This document shows positions 15,518-23,300 of a stretch of DNA of 64,000 nucleotides, in pieces. Below the pieces are notes generated by a model that saw nothing but the letters and a program-made list of their open reading frames with translations, ran no database searches and was not told where the DNA came from. A program made the position numbers and the translations under genes. Position 1 is the first letter of the stretch, and each line of letters opens with the position of its first letter. Where the stretch lies: positions 62,001-126,000 of the forward strand of contig FOBR01000001.1 in NCBI GenBank assembly GCA_900109895.1, given 5' to 3'. The DNA comes from a bacterium A37T11. GTDB taxonomy: Bacteria; Bacteroidota; Bacteroidia; Sphingobacteriales; Sphingobacteriaceae.

Positions 15518-16894
15518 ATGAACATACAGAAATTATATCACTTCTTTGCGGTAATCATTATTACCGTCACCTTCACTGCCTGCGAAAAAGACTGGCTGAG
15601 CGCCAAGCGAAACCTGAACGCCGTCGTGCCAGTAAAGTTGGAAGACATGCGCGCCATTTTGAACAATACCACCCAGCCCGTCATGGCCGATGATTATGCC
15701 GGCATGGTATCCTGTTCCGGTGCGGAGGCAAACGTCACAGATGACATCTTTGATTATGGTGCCGAATCCGAGCGCAAAATCTATACCTGGAATAAGACCA
15801 TCTACGAAGCGGCCCCTAGACCTATATCTGAGTGGGACGATTCCTATCAGCAGGTATTTAATGCCAATGTGGTATTGGAAGGCCTGCAAAATATCGGACG
15901 GGAAGCCGCCAATGCGGTTGAATGGGACGACGTCAAAGGGGGCGCCCTGTTTTTCCGGGCCAAGGCCTTCTACAACTTATTGTATGTGTTTTCCTCGCCC
16001 TATGAAGAGGTGACAGCAGCCAGTACTCCCGGTATCCCGTTGCGGTTAGGCTCGGACCCCAACGTACCAACCACACGGGCCACCCAGGCTGCCGGTTATG
16101 AACAATTGCTCAATGACCTGCGGGCGGCCATTCCCTTGCTGCGTGTGCAGCCCCTGCTCAAGGTCGATGCTTCCCGGCCAGCGGCCTATGCCTTATTGGC
16201 CCGTTGTTACCTGAGCATGCGCGACTATCCACAGGCGGGATTGTATGCCGATTCAGCCCTGCAATTGTACCCGACGCTGATGGATTACCGGACGATGGAT
16301 GCAGGAACTGATCGAACATATCCATTCCCCGAAAGAAACGAGGAAACGATTCTCTACAGCCGGTTGGCCCCGCTTTCAATTTTCGATGCCAACTCATTTA
16401 GCTTCGTAGTTCCGGAGCTGTATGCCTTGTATGAGCTAGGCGACCTCCGTCGTTTGCTATTCTATCGTTCTACCGGTGGATTCCGGGGCAACTACACAGG
16501 AAGCAGCCTGCAATTCAGCGGCCTGACCACCGATGAGCTTTTTCTCATTAAGGCGGAATGCCAGGCGCGGCAAGGGCAGCAGACCCATGCGCTCGAAACA
16601 TTGGATTATTTGTTGGAAAAACGCTATGACCCTGTTTTTTTCCAACTGCATACCATAGGCAACACCCCCGATGTATTGGAGCTTATCCTACAGGAACGCC
16701 GAAAGGAACTGGCTTTTCGCGGAAGGCGATGGGAAGATCTGCGTCGGCTGAATTTTGATCCAGGTCGTGCAGTCACACTGCACCGGATCATTCAGGGGCA
16801 GTCGTACGAGCTGCCTCCGAATAACTCACGCTACACCTTCCCCATTCCTGACTATATTATCCAAATGACGGGCATCGCCCAAAATGAACGCTAA
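15518..16894 (+). CDS. SusD/RagB-family surface lipoprotein
   Basis: 458 residues. The lipobox FTACEKDW puts the acylated Cys at about residue 22. SusD-like features are the tetratricopeptide helices ALFFRAKAFYNLLYVFSSPY, AAYALLARCYLSMRDYPQAG, YADSALQL and the C-terminal EERRKELAFRGRRWEDLRRL signature, here RRKELAFRGRRWEDLRRLNF. Slightly shorter than the usual 500-600 residues. It caps the SusC barrel and binds ligand at the surface. Confidence 0.9.
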   Translation: MNIQKLYHFFAVIIITVTFTACEKDWLSAKRNLNAVVPVKLEDMRAILNNTTQPVMADDYAGMVSCSGAEANVTDDIFDYGAESERKIYTWNKTIYEAAPRPISEWDDSYQQVFNANVVLEGLQNIGREAANAVEWDDVKGGALFFRAKAFYNLLYVFSSPYEEVTAASTPGIPLRLGSDPNVPTTRATQAAGYEQLLNDLRAAIPLLRVQPLLKVDASRPAAYALLARCYLSMRDYPQAGLYADSALQLYPTLMDYRTMDAGTDRTYPFPERNEETILYSRLAPLSIFDANSFSFVVPELYALYELGDLRRLLFYRSTGGFRGNYTGSSLQFSGLTTDELFLIKAECQARQGQQTHALETLDYLLEKRYDPVFFQLHTIGNTPDVLELILQERRKELAFRGRRWEDLRRLNFDPGRAVTLHRIIQGQSYELPPNNSRYTFPIPDYIIQMTGIAQNER

Positions 16895-16911
16895 TCCTTA
16901 TTCTTTTTGAC

Positions 16912-18192
16912 ATGAATTATCAAAAAATTCTCCTTTGCACGTTTATCGTGCTGCTAACTACCGCTTCGTTGCATGCCCGAAAACATGCAATTAGTGATAC
17001 GTTGGGTATAGGAATGACTATACCAGATATGAAAGTCTATCGGGGCAAATTACTGATCCTGGATTTTTGGGATGTCCATTGCGTATCTTGCATTGCGGCC
17101 TTTCCCAAACTGCAGGCATTGCAGGATACTTTTAAAGACCGTATTCAGATCGTACTGGTAACCACCGATTCGCGGGAAAAGGTAGATAAGCTCAAAGCAC
17201 GATCCCATATTGTTCAAGATGTGCGACTACCAATGGTCGTTAGTGACACCTCCTTATTCCACCGTTTCCCCTTCGCTTCGGTGCCCGCCCATGTCTGGGT
17301 AGGGCCTGATGGCATCATCCAGTATATGACAAATGGCCAGAACACCACCCCGGAAAGCATCGGAGCATACCTGCAGGGCAAGGATCCGCACCTGCCTGTA
17401 AAACGGGAGTTAAAGGATTATGATTTTGACGCGCCACTGATGCTGGAAGGTGGTGGGCGCCAGCTCAACCGACTGCTTTATTACAGTTCGCTTGCCGGCC
17501 GGATGCCGACTGACCTTCAGCAACTGGGTGTCCTTTCAAATAGGAATGGCATTAAGAACCGGGTTAAAGCGACCAACGCTTCCATCCTCCAATTGTATCA
17601 GCTGGCCTACGGGGAAACAGCAACGAGTGTTTACCGAAATAACAACCGGGTCGTTTTCCGGGTAAAAGCCCCTGAAATATTGAACTGGCCTGATGACCCA
17701 GCTAAGCAAGATGAATGGATGAACAATCATGCTTACAGTTATGAGCTAAAAGTTGAGCCAGCCTTCCAAAATTGCCTATTCCCGCTAATGAAAAAAGACC
17801 TTGATCAGCTATTCAGACTCAAAAGCTGGCTGGAAAAGCAACGTGTGCCTTGCTGGGTGCTTAAAAAAGCCGACAGTGCAGACCGGTTTAAATCCAGCGG
17901 CGGAGAATGGCTTTATACGCCCAATCATTCGCTGGGGAAAGGTGCAACGGCCGAAATCCATAACCTGCCCATGGAAAAACTGGTGACCTTGCTGGAAGAT
18001 ATCACTTATCACTTCGGTGCGGATGCCCGCCCCATACTGGATGAAACTGGTTATACTGGAAACCTGGATATCCTGTTGAATAATTATCCGGCTAGCCTGG
18101 AATCCCTACGAGAAGACCTGCAACAGTATGGGTTGGATTTGCTGCCAGAAGAAAGGGCTATTGACATGCTCATTCTGGAAGATGCGCCCTAA
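16912..18192 (+). CDS. Secreted TlpA-like thioredoxin fused to a DUF3738 domain
   Basis: 426 residues. The signal peptide is residues 1-22. The redoxin domain is about 30-160 with active site C57-VS-C60 (FWDVHCVSCIAAFP), FPKLQALQDTF and FASVPAHVWVGPDG with the cis-Pro region. A linker follows. The C-terminal half (about 175-426) ends in the DUF3738/TIGR03435 pattern: NLPMEKLVTLLEDI, PILDETGYTGNLDILLNNYP, LREDLQQYGLDLLPEERAID and MLILED. Such fusions occur in Sphingobacteria behind SusCD pairs. Role inferred: disulfide reduction or reshuffling of a periplasmic substrate; the DUF3738 role is unknown. Confidence 0.85.
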   Translation: MNYQKILLCTFIVLLTTASLHARKHAISDTLGIGMTIPDMKVYRGKLLILDFWDVHCVSCIAAFPKLQALQDTFKDRIQIVLVTTDSREKVDKLKARSHIVQDVRLPMVVSDTSLFHRFPFASVPAHVWVGPDGIIQYMTNGQNTTPESIGAYLQGKDPHLPVKRELKDYDFDAPLMLEGGGRQLNRLLYYSSLAGRMPTDLQQLGVLSNRNGIKNRVKATNASILQLYQLAYGETATSVYRNNNRVVFRVKAPEILNWPDDPAKQDEWMNNHAYSYELKVEPAFQNCLFPLMKKDLDQLFRLKSWLEKQRVPCWVLKKADSADRFKSSGGEWLYTPNHSLGKGATAEIHNLPMEKLVTLLEDITYHFGADARPILDETGYTGNLDILLNNYPASLESLREDLQQYGLDLLPEERAIDMLILEDAP

Positions 18193-18202
18193 AAATTTCT
18201 TA

Positions 18203-18231
18203 ACACCGGTCGTTCCTGGAACAACCGGTGT
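18203..18231. terminator. Hairpin between convergent operons
   Basis: ACACCGGT (18203-18210) pairs with ACCGGTGT (18224-18231) and an inner GTTCC pairs with GGAAC, giving a 13-bp stem with a one-base mismatch pair and a tiny loop. It lies 11 bases after the TlpA-DUF3738 stop. No long T-run follows, so it may work as a bidirectional or factor-assisted terminator. Confidence 0.6.
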
Positions 18232-18259
18232 AAGACTTTACGAAAGAGCCCGCTCTCTC

Positions 18260-18505
18260 CTAGTTTGCACGGACGCCATTGCGTACATTGCCTGTAGCCG
18301 CCCCCAGACTACCGTCCTCATTGAGAAAGTATTCCGTTGCACACAAAGGTCCAGCACCTCTACAATCCGGATTGCTGGTACGGTCATGCGTGCCATCATT
18401 GTATTCCCAAATGGTAGGGTCCTGCATCATTTCTTTCACAATTGTGCCTGCAAAAGAAGTGACAAATGCGCCTAGGGCGATCAAACTTAAAAGGGTCCTT
18501 TTCAT
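18260..18505 (-). CDS. Small secreted Cys-pair peptide (DUF6520-like)
   Basis: 81 residues from the ATG at 18505, chosen because GGAGG (complement of 18511-18515) sits at ideal distance upstream, unusual in this genome. Signal peptide MKRTLLSLIALGAFVTSFAG is followed by a mature peptide with two Cys separated by six residues (NPDCRGAGPLCATEYF), like DUF6520 peptides of this phylum. Function unknown. The MauE-like gene upstream in the same operon suggests that the Cys pair is oxidised or kept reduced by a membrane redox partner. Confidence 0.65.
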   Translation of the reverse strand: MKRTLLSLIALGAFVTSFAGTIVKEMMQDPTIWEYNDGTHDRTSNPDCRGAGPLCATEYFLNEDGSLGAATGNVRNGVRAN

Positions 18506-18540
18506 GATAACCTCCTGTTTAATCAGTAAAACCATAATTC

Positions 18541-19056
18541 CTACTTTTTTCCAGGGTTTTCGGAGTGCTCATTCCCTATTGTTGCAACAATGCGTTTATA
18601 ATGAAGCCAGATGGCTAGACCCGTTATCGTTAGGATGCCGGTATTTACCCAAAAGTGCTTTTTCCATCTCCAGTTTTCGTCCAGGCCCAGGCATTCGCAG
18701 GGTGCATCAACCGGATGGCGCAGGATATAGCCAATGAATGCGGTAAATAGTACCATCAATACGAGATAGATCCACAAACCCAGCTTTAGCAGCCGGGGCT
18801 GCATGAACCCGTAGATAATCATGGCACAGACCGCGAAACACACAAGAGGTATGATCCAGGCCAGATAAGGTGCCGCCACGGTGGGCAATTGCGGCGCCAA
18901 TGCGAGCCCTTCTTGGAAAGTAGCATAGTGCCGCACCTTCATCGCACAGAAATACGCAAATACCCCCAACAATGCAACGATCGATAATACATACATGATC
19001 TCCGCCACCAGCCAGTAGATCTTAATGACTACAACAATCGGTTCTCTTGTTTTCAT
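18541..19056 (-). CDS. MauE-like redox-associated membrane protein
   Basis: 171 residues from the ATG at 19056, preceded by AAAGGAAAC as ribosome site; the longer frame from 19101 has no such site. Four predicted membrane helices lie near IKIYWLVAEIMYVLSIVALL, YLAWIIPLVCFAVCAMIIYG, LLKLGLWIYLVLMVLFTAFI and the last TILTITGLAIWLHY-like segment. A CEC motif in DAPCECLGLDENWRW faces one side between helices 3 and 4, as in MauE/DoxX redox proteins. Encoded just upstream of the Cys-pair peptide. Predicted to pass electrons for disulfide chemistry. Confidence 0.72.
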   Translation of the reverse strand: MKTREPIVVVIKIYWLVAEIMYVLSIVALLGVFAYFCAMKVRHYATFQEGLALAPQLPTVAAPYLAWIIPLVCFAVCAMIIYGFMQPRLLKLGLWIYLVLMVLFTAFIGYILRHPVDAPCECLGLDENWRWKKHFWVNTGILTITGLAIWLHYKRIVATIGNEHSENPGKK

Positions 19057-19131
19057 GTTTCCTTTTACATCATTCAACATCAGCAAAAGTAATACGGCCA
19101 TCAGGAGGTGCCAATCCCATTTGGGAGAATG

Positions 19132-19704
19132 TTATTTTCGTTTTAGATACCGGTGCATGGCGCGGTAGAAAGTACCGTTGGGCAGGTTTAGCAAGGCCAT
19201 TTGCTGTAAGGGGGTTAAAAGTGCCGCCAGTTCAGGCAGCTTTTCCATCAAAAAACCATAGCGCTCTTCCGGGTCTTTCAATTGCAGTAAAAGCAGGAGC
19301 TCGGTCTGATGGTTTTGCATATGCTGGCGAAGGATGCTCATAAAGCGTGCTAAATAAACATCCTTTTCCATGGCGTCCCGCAATGGTTTGAGTGGCAATA
19401 GCAATATTTCGGTGTCCTGGAGAAAACCGATCGCTACATGGAGCGGATTATCGCTGTGCAAGTGCTTCGTGCCGGTAAACATGTCGCCCGTGCGGGCAAC
19501 CCAATAAATATGCAGCCTGCATTTAACATCATACAGGTGGCCAAAGGCTGCTCCATCCAGCACAATGCCACATTGGGCCCGTTCTTCCCCCGCCAGCAAA
19601 TACAGCTCACCCTTCCTATACTTGCGAACTTTGCCGTTTGTTAAAATAAAATCGGGGACAGGGGAATTAATATACCTTGCCCAGATGCGGTAAAAACGTT
19701 CCAT
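19132..19704 (-). CDS. CRP/FNR-family cyclic-nucleotide-binding regulator
   Basis: 190 residues. A cNMP-binding beta-roll (about 22-115: VRKYRKGELYLLAGEERAQC, IVLDGAAFGHLYDVKC, YWVARTGDMFTGTKHL) is followed by the dimer helix (LRDAMEKDVYLARFMSILRQ and HMQNHQTELLLLLQLKDPEE). The C-terminal winged helix (RYGFLMEKLPELAALLTPLQ through NLPNGTFYRAMHRYLKRK) is short. The phosphate-binding Arg-Thr cassette is not obvious, so a classic cAMP ligand is doubtful. First or second gene of the group with the MauE-like protein, suggesting local control of the secreted redox genes. Confidence 0.72.
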   Translation of the reverse strand: MERFYRIWARYINSPVPDFILTNGKVRKYRKGELYLLAGEERAQCGIVLDGAAFGHLYDVKCRLHIYWVARTGDMFTGTKHLHSDNPLHVAIGFLQDTEILLLPLKPLRDAMEKDVYLARFMSILRQHMQNHQTELLLLLQLKDPEERYGFLMEKLPELAALLTPLQQMALLNLPNGTFYRAMHRYLKRK

Positions 19705-19724
19705 GGATAATCATCCCTAAAAGC

Positions 19725-19754
19725 AGCCACCGGCAGCTAGTACCACCGGTGGCT
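19725..19754 (-). terminator. Intrinsic terminator after the 19762 gene
   Basis: AGCCACCGG (19725-19733) pairs with CCGGTGGCT (19746-19754) around a 12-base loop. Read on the minus strand it is followed by GCTTTTAGGG, a short T-run. It separates the unknown protein from the CRP-like gene. Confidence 0.6.
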
Positions 19755-19761
19755 TTCGGCA

Positions 19762-20184
19762 CTATGGATTAAGCGGATTGACAGAACTGAACTCCAGGCT
19801 TTCTTCGGTGAAAACGGCCCCCTCCCCTCCCTCAACGGGAACATAGATGGTGCTGCTTTCTTCAAAGATCTGCAGGTATTTACCCGGTAGCTCAATGGGC
19901 TCATCCTTTGCCAAATCATTTTGTGCGAAAGACTGCTTCAGGGATATGGGCTTACGCGTGACAAGGTAAAAATTAGTTTTCTCAGAAACCACGCTTACAA
20001 AGGCCTCCGGGAGGCTGTCCAGATAAGCAGCCTGATGGGGCGCCAATTCAAAATGGCTGCTTATCCAGGCTTTGAAATCGTTGCCGGCCTGCTGCGCTTC
20101 CTGCTGCAGCTCAGGATCCGAAAGGGCATACAATTGACTGAGCAATTGCTGTACACCCAAGGGGGTTAATGGTACTTTTTTCAT
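19762..20184 (-). CDS. Uncharacterised cytoplasmic protein
   Basis: 140 residues from the ATG at 20184 (MKKVPLTPLGVQQLLSQLYA); the longer frame to 20232 starts with a Cys/His-rich stretch unlike coding sequence. No signal peptide or membrane segment. An acidic, Gln-rich N-terminal helical half (SDPELQQEAQQAGNDFKAWI, FELAPHQAAYLDSLPEAFV) and a beta-rich C-terminal half (TNFYLVTRKPISLKQ, STIYVPVEGGEG). No family recognised. Similar small proteins accompany secreted peptide clusters in this group of bacteria, but that is recollection, not proof. Confidence 0.55.
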   Translation of the reverse strand: MKKVPLTPLGVQQLLSQLYALSDPELQQEAQQAGNDFKAWISSHFELAPHQAAYLDSLPEAFVSVVSEKTNFYLVTRKPISLKQSFAQNDLAKDEPIELPGKYLQIFEESSTIYVPVEGGEGAVFTEESLEFSSVNPLNP

Positions 20185-20363
20185 GTTTTTTGATATATAA
20201 TAATCATCCTTGCAGCACCGCATGTGCTGCATCCGGGGTAAAGCTAGCGAGTTAAAATGTGCCTAAAGACCCAAAACCGATGAAAGTGAAGCAAAGCCCG
20301 ACGGAAACGAAGCAAAAATCACCATTTTAAGTCTATGGATTTGAGTGGATAAATTCATTTTTC

Positions 20364-20371
20364 TATTTTTG
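20364..20371 (+). promoter_or_regulatory. -7 element of the LytTR gene
   Basis: TATTTTTG, an exact match to TAnnTTTG, lies 17 bases before the ATG at 20389. The -33 position is AT-rich and not clear. Confidence 0.5.
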
Positions 20372-20388
20372 GTTAAAACTATGTAAAC

Positions 20389-21402
20389 ATGCTATTAACG
20401 TTATATTATCGCACGCGCCAACTTAGCCTTCAGGGAAGCTTAACGTATTTACCGGGTAAGTACCGTTTCATTATTTCCATTTTGGTAGGCATTGGGCTGA
20501 TCATGGTGGGCAAAGCCCCTGAAAAAATCCCTGGCATTGTACTTTCACTAAATATGATCCCCTCTGTCATCGTCAGTGCCAGCCTGGCCTGGTTACTGAT
20601 CACTTACAACCACTGGCTCATTCGTTGGCTTGATGCGGTCTGCAACTGGGAATATCAATTCCGCAAGCGCATCATTGCAGAAATAGCGCTTGGAATTGTA
20701 TTGCCGTTAGGAACAGATACCTATATCATGTGGAAGGTGTATCAGGCAGCGGGGCTTGATTTCGGCACCAGCGGCTTTATCCGATTTGAATTCTGGCTTA
20801 TCCTGGTGCTATTCATGCTCCATCACGTCGGTTATGGATTCTGGTTTTACAAAGTAAGGACCGATTCTTTTAAAAAGCCGTTCGTAGAAAGCCAGGCTGT
20901 CCATGCCCTAGCTACAGCGCCCATCACATCTGTCATCGAACCCCAGCCGGTCCTTCTTCCTGCTGTCCAGGACACGCCCCCGTTGTATGAATTAGTACCC
21001 TGCAATTACAAAGGCGAAAAATTATTGGTCGATCAGTGGGATATAGGCCACATCTACCGAAAGGGGGATACGGGGATTGTTTATTTGCTCAAAGGGGGCT
21101 ATTATTATACAGAGCTCACCATCGCCCAACTAAAAAGTTTACTGAATGATAAGCTATTCATTGGCATCGGGCGCAATTACATGATTAGCCAGGAAATATA
21201 CCAGGAAATCTTCAAGGTCAAAAAAACAAGAAATGAAAAAACGGGTGTGGATTATAAACGGGTTAACTATGACTGGTTTTTGCGCATTGGAAACAAGCAC
21301 ATCAAAGTAGCGCCTATCTCCATACAAGGCGGGCATATCCGGGAAATAATGGTGTGGCGGGAGAACCGGCCCACGAAGCCTAACGGAAAAAAGAAAACGT
21401 AG
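20389..21402 (+). CDS. Membrane-anchored LytTR-domain regulator
   Basis: 337 residues. Four predicted transmembrane helices in the first ~160 residues (YRFIISILVGIGLIMVGKAP, MIPSVIVSASLAWLLITYNH, IIAEIALGIVLPLGTDTYIM, FWLILVLFMLHHVGYGFWFY). A Pro-rich linker follows, then a LytTR-type DNA-binding domain (about 225-330) with VYLLKGGYYYTELTIAQLKS, IGIGRNYMISQEIYQEIF and HIKVAPISIQGGHIREIMVW; the usual R-x-x-R-N-Y/H-I-V core appears as GIGRNYMIS. No receiver domain, so it may sense a membrane signal directly. The next gene starts 40 bases later. Confidence 0.8.
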   Translation: MLLTLYYRTRQLSLQGSLTYLPGKYRFIISILVGIGLIMVGKAPEKIPGIVLSLNMIPSVIVSASLAWLLITYNHWLIRWLDAVCNWEYQFRKRIIAEIALGIVLPLGTDTYIMWKVYQAAGLDFGTSGFIRFEFWLILVLFMLHHVGYGFWFYKVRTDSFKKPFVESQAVHALATAPITSVIEPQPVLLPAVQDTPPLYELVPCNYKGEKLLVDQWDIGHIYRKGDTGIVYLLKGGYYYTELTIAQLKSLLNDKLFIGIGRNYMISQEIYQEIFKVKKTRNEKTGVDYKRVNYDWFLRIGNKHIKVAPISIQGGHIREIMVWRENRPTKPNGKKKT

Positions 21403-21442
21403 CGATTAACCTATGTAAAAAAACAGACCAGAAACAGAATCC

Positions 21443-21814
21443 ATGAATACAGCTAACCAATTGGTGGATTGCCTCCAAAAGATCAGCCGGCAATTAGCCG
21501 ATCAGGGTGAGACGCTGAAAGTCATCCAAACACAGGCCATCCTGATCGCAAGCTATAACCAGGCAGAGCATTGCCCGCATTGTAAGCGCCCCCTTCAGCC
21601 ATACTTCCCGGATACGGACGACGGCTCTGACCAGCTTTACAGACGCTTCGAGGCGGCCATACTGCTTAATAAGAAAGAAAAGGAAGTGTACCGCCTCCGC
21701 AAAGCGGGAAAACTCAAGTTTGTGCCCCACGAAAAAACGTCAAAGATCCGCTACCGGCATGCTGACCTGAAAGCTTGTTACCTGGAACTATGGGGCCGCC
21801 CGATGCCTGAGTAA
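21443..21814 (+). CDS. Small protein with CxxC knuckle and excisionase-like C-terminus
   Basis: 123 residues. A helical N-terminus (QLVDCLQKISRQLADQGETL), one zinc-knuckle-like pair (EHCPHCKRPLQP), then a C-terminal half resembling the MerR/excisionase winged helix: LLNKKEKEVYRLRKAGKLKF, VPHEKTSKIRYRHADLKACY. In that fold the K/R-x-x-x-Y-R-x-x-D-L strand contacts DNA. Follows the LytTR gene by 40 bases and is probably co-transcribed. A single CxxC pair would need a dimer to bind zinc. Confidence 0.5.
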   Translation: MNTANQLVDCLQKISRQLADQGETLKVIQTQAILIASYNQAEHCPHCKRPLQPYFPDTDDGSDQLYRRFEAAILLNKKEKEVYRLRKAGKLKFVPHEKTSKIRYRHADLKACYLELWGRPMPE

Positions 21815-21965
21815 TTGTCTTATCCTCTTTCCTGTCCTTTATCCATATGTCCCCATCTGACCATAGTTGGGGACATTTTTGTATAAATAAGCGTTTTTTT
21901 TAGTTAGAACGGGACAGGTACAGGACAAGAAGGGGACATCTATATATTTTTATAAATCAAGTATA

Positions 21966-22001
21966 TACGTTTGCAGTGTTTTAACAAATTTAAAAAGGAG
22001 G
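21966..22001 (+). promoter_or_regulatory. Promoter and strong Shine-Dalgarno of the envelope cluster
   Basis: TACGTTTG at 21966-21973 matches the -7 consensus exactly, and AAGGAGG at 21995-22001 stands six bases before the ATG at 22008. Such a full Shine-Dalgarno is rare in this window, pointing to high translation of the first gene. Confidence 0.6.
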
Positions 22002-22007
22002 TACAAC

Positions 22008-22460
22008 ATGAAAATTAGTGAATTCCCCCGGAGGGAAATGGAAAAAGAAAACTCTGAATGGGCAGAAACGAAAGCCTTTGAGCGCGAACTGCGTTGGCTT
22101 CGGATTTGGAATTGGGCGGGTTGGGTGCCGTTGATAGCTGTGTTGCAACTATTGGTATTACTGGGGCTGTTCCTATGGAGCGGGCCGCTGATCAGGCTCT
22201 TCGACCCGACCAGCAGCGTGATTGATGCCGGCACCCTTTCGCCTTGCCTGCTGGCGCTGCTAGTTGTTGACCTGTGCGCCGTATCGGCCTGGTTGATCCT
22301 GCGGCTTATCCGCGACGGCCTGACCAGCTTTTATCAATGGGACAATGAACAGGAAGGTTTCACCAATCAATTATCCGCATGTTTAGCAGCAAAGATTCTA
22401 AGTTTCTCGTTTTGGGGCTTATTGCTCTTATCGGTAGTCTTGTTCTGGGGGTTGCTGTAA
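22008..22460 (+). CDS. Small integral membrane protein, first gene of the CHAP cluster
   Basis: 150 residues. A charged N-terminus (EFPRREMEKENSEWAETKAF) is followed by three predicted membrane helices: WAGWVPLIAVLQLLVLLGLF, LSPCLLALLVVDLCAVSAWL and FSFWGLLLLSVVLFWGLL at the extreme end. No family recognised. The size and helix count resemble a holin, and a cell-wall hydrolase gene overlaps its end by 82 bases, but nothing proves lysis activity. Confidence 0.6.
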   Translation: MKISEFPRREMEKENSEWAETKAFERELRWLRIWNWAGWVPLIAVLQLLVLLGLFLWSGPLIRLFDPTSSVIDAGTLSPCLLALLVVDLCAVSAWLILRLIRDGLTSFYQWDNEQEGFTNQLSACLAAKILSFSFWGLLLLSVVLFWGLL

Positions 22461-23113
22461 AAAAAACCGTAAGGGATAAGGTTGAAGGTGTAAGGGCCGT
22501 GAAGGCGGATAAACAAGAGGATGGCGGTGTAGAGACGCAAGATCTTGCGTCTCTACAGGATACCCATACAAAAACATCACCGCGCCAAACCCTCCGCCAG
22601 ATCTATACCACCCAGATCGGCGTGCGCGAAAAGACAGGCAAGAACGACGGACCGGAGGTAGAAAAATACCTGAGGTACATCGGTTTACCGAAAGGCTATT
22701 CTTATTGTGCAGCCTATGTGTGCTGGTGTTTAAATGAGGCCGGCATCGATAACCCAAAGAATGGCTGGGCACCGGCGTTGTTCCCGTCAAGTCGGGTGAT
22801 TTGGGAACGGGGAAAATACCCGGTCAAAACCATGGGTAGAGACGCAAGATCTTGCGTCTCTACGGAACCCCGTATAGGCGATGTATTCGGCATCTATTTA
22901 TCCGAATTAAAGCGCATTGCCCATTGCGGGTTTGTAGACAGTTGGGACGGAACCTGGATGGTATCCGTTGAAGCAAATACAAACGACGTAGGTTCCGTGA
23001 TTTCTGCAAATGACCCCTCCCACCCTATCCGTGCCGGCCCGGGCGAAGGCGTGTACCGAAAAAAGAGACTGGTCAAAACGATTTACAAAGTCGCTGACTG
23101 GGTTTCGCAATGA
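22379..23113 (+). CDS. Membrane-anchored CHAP/NlpC-type cell-wall hydrolase
   Basis: 244 residues. An N-terminal anchor helix (FLVLGLIALIGSLVLGVAV) and a low-complexity linker (about 30-70) precede a papain-like amidase domain (about 72-242): IYTTQIGVREKTGKNDGPEV, then YSYCAAYVCWCLNEAGI with the likely nucleophile C110, DVFGIYLSELKRIAHCGFVD with the likely His182, and SVEANTND. Such enzymes cut peptide cross-links. Odd features: the linker (residues 51-60) and a loop between the two catalytic parts (residues 153-162) are encoded by two copies of a 28-bp palindrome read in different frames. Start lies inside the previous gene. Confidence 0.75.
   Translation: MFSSKDSKFLVLGLIALIGSLVLGVAVKKTVRDKVEGVRAVKADKQEDGGVETQDLASLQDTHTKTSPRQTLRQIYTTQIGVREKTGKNDGPEVEKYLRYIGLPKGYSYCAAYVCWCLNEAGIDNPKNGWAPALFPSSRVIWERGKYPVKTMGRDARSCVSTEPRIGDVFGIYLSELKRIAHCGFVDSWDGTWMVSVEANTNDVGSVISANDPSHPIRAGPGEGVYRKKRLVKTIYKVADWVSQ
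22529..22556. repeat. 28-bp perfect palindrome, copy 1 (inside the CHAP gene)
   Basis: Half-site GTAGAGACGCAAGA followed by its exact reverse complement TCTTGCGTCTCTAC. Translated in the host gene as VETQDLASL. It is identical to the copy at 22836. Similar GTAGAGACGC...GCGTCTCTAC palindromes are dispersed repeats in several bacterial genomes. Confidence 0.9.
22836..22863. repeat. 28-bp perfect palindrome, copy 2 (inside the CHAP gene)
   Basis: Base-for-base identical to the copy at 22529 but read one frame over, giving GRDARSCVST. Both readings are free of stops. It is placed between the catalytic Cys and His segments of the hydrolase, evidently in a tolerated surface loop. Confidence 0.9.
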
Positions 23114-23115
23114 CC

Positions 23116-23210
23116 GTCATGCCGAGTGTAGCCGAAGCATCACACAGGAAAGGCAAGCTTGCTAGTGAGATCCTTCAGTTCCGCTGTGCTTCATTCAGGA
23201 TAACGTTCTA
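23116..23210. repeat. Dispersed intergenic repeat
   Basis: Between the CHAP gene and the next: GTCATGCCGAGTGTAGCCGA followed by AGCATC, and at the other end GAGATCCTTCAG and GCTTCATTCAGGATAACG. This pattern (CATGCCGAG..CGAAGCATC ... GATCCTTC.., GGATAACG) is a repeat type often seen between genes of Bacteroidota. The arms GAAGCA / TGCTTC are inverted. Copy number cannot be judged here. Confidence 0.5.
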
Positions 23211-23300
23211 AGAGAATCATCAAATAAATAATAATTTTTAACCACAGAGTGGAGTTAGCACGATCTCAATACTCACTACTCTGTACTCAATACAAAAAAA

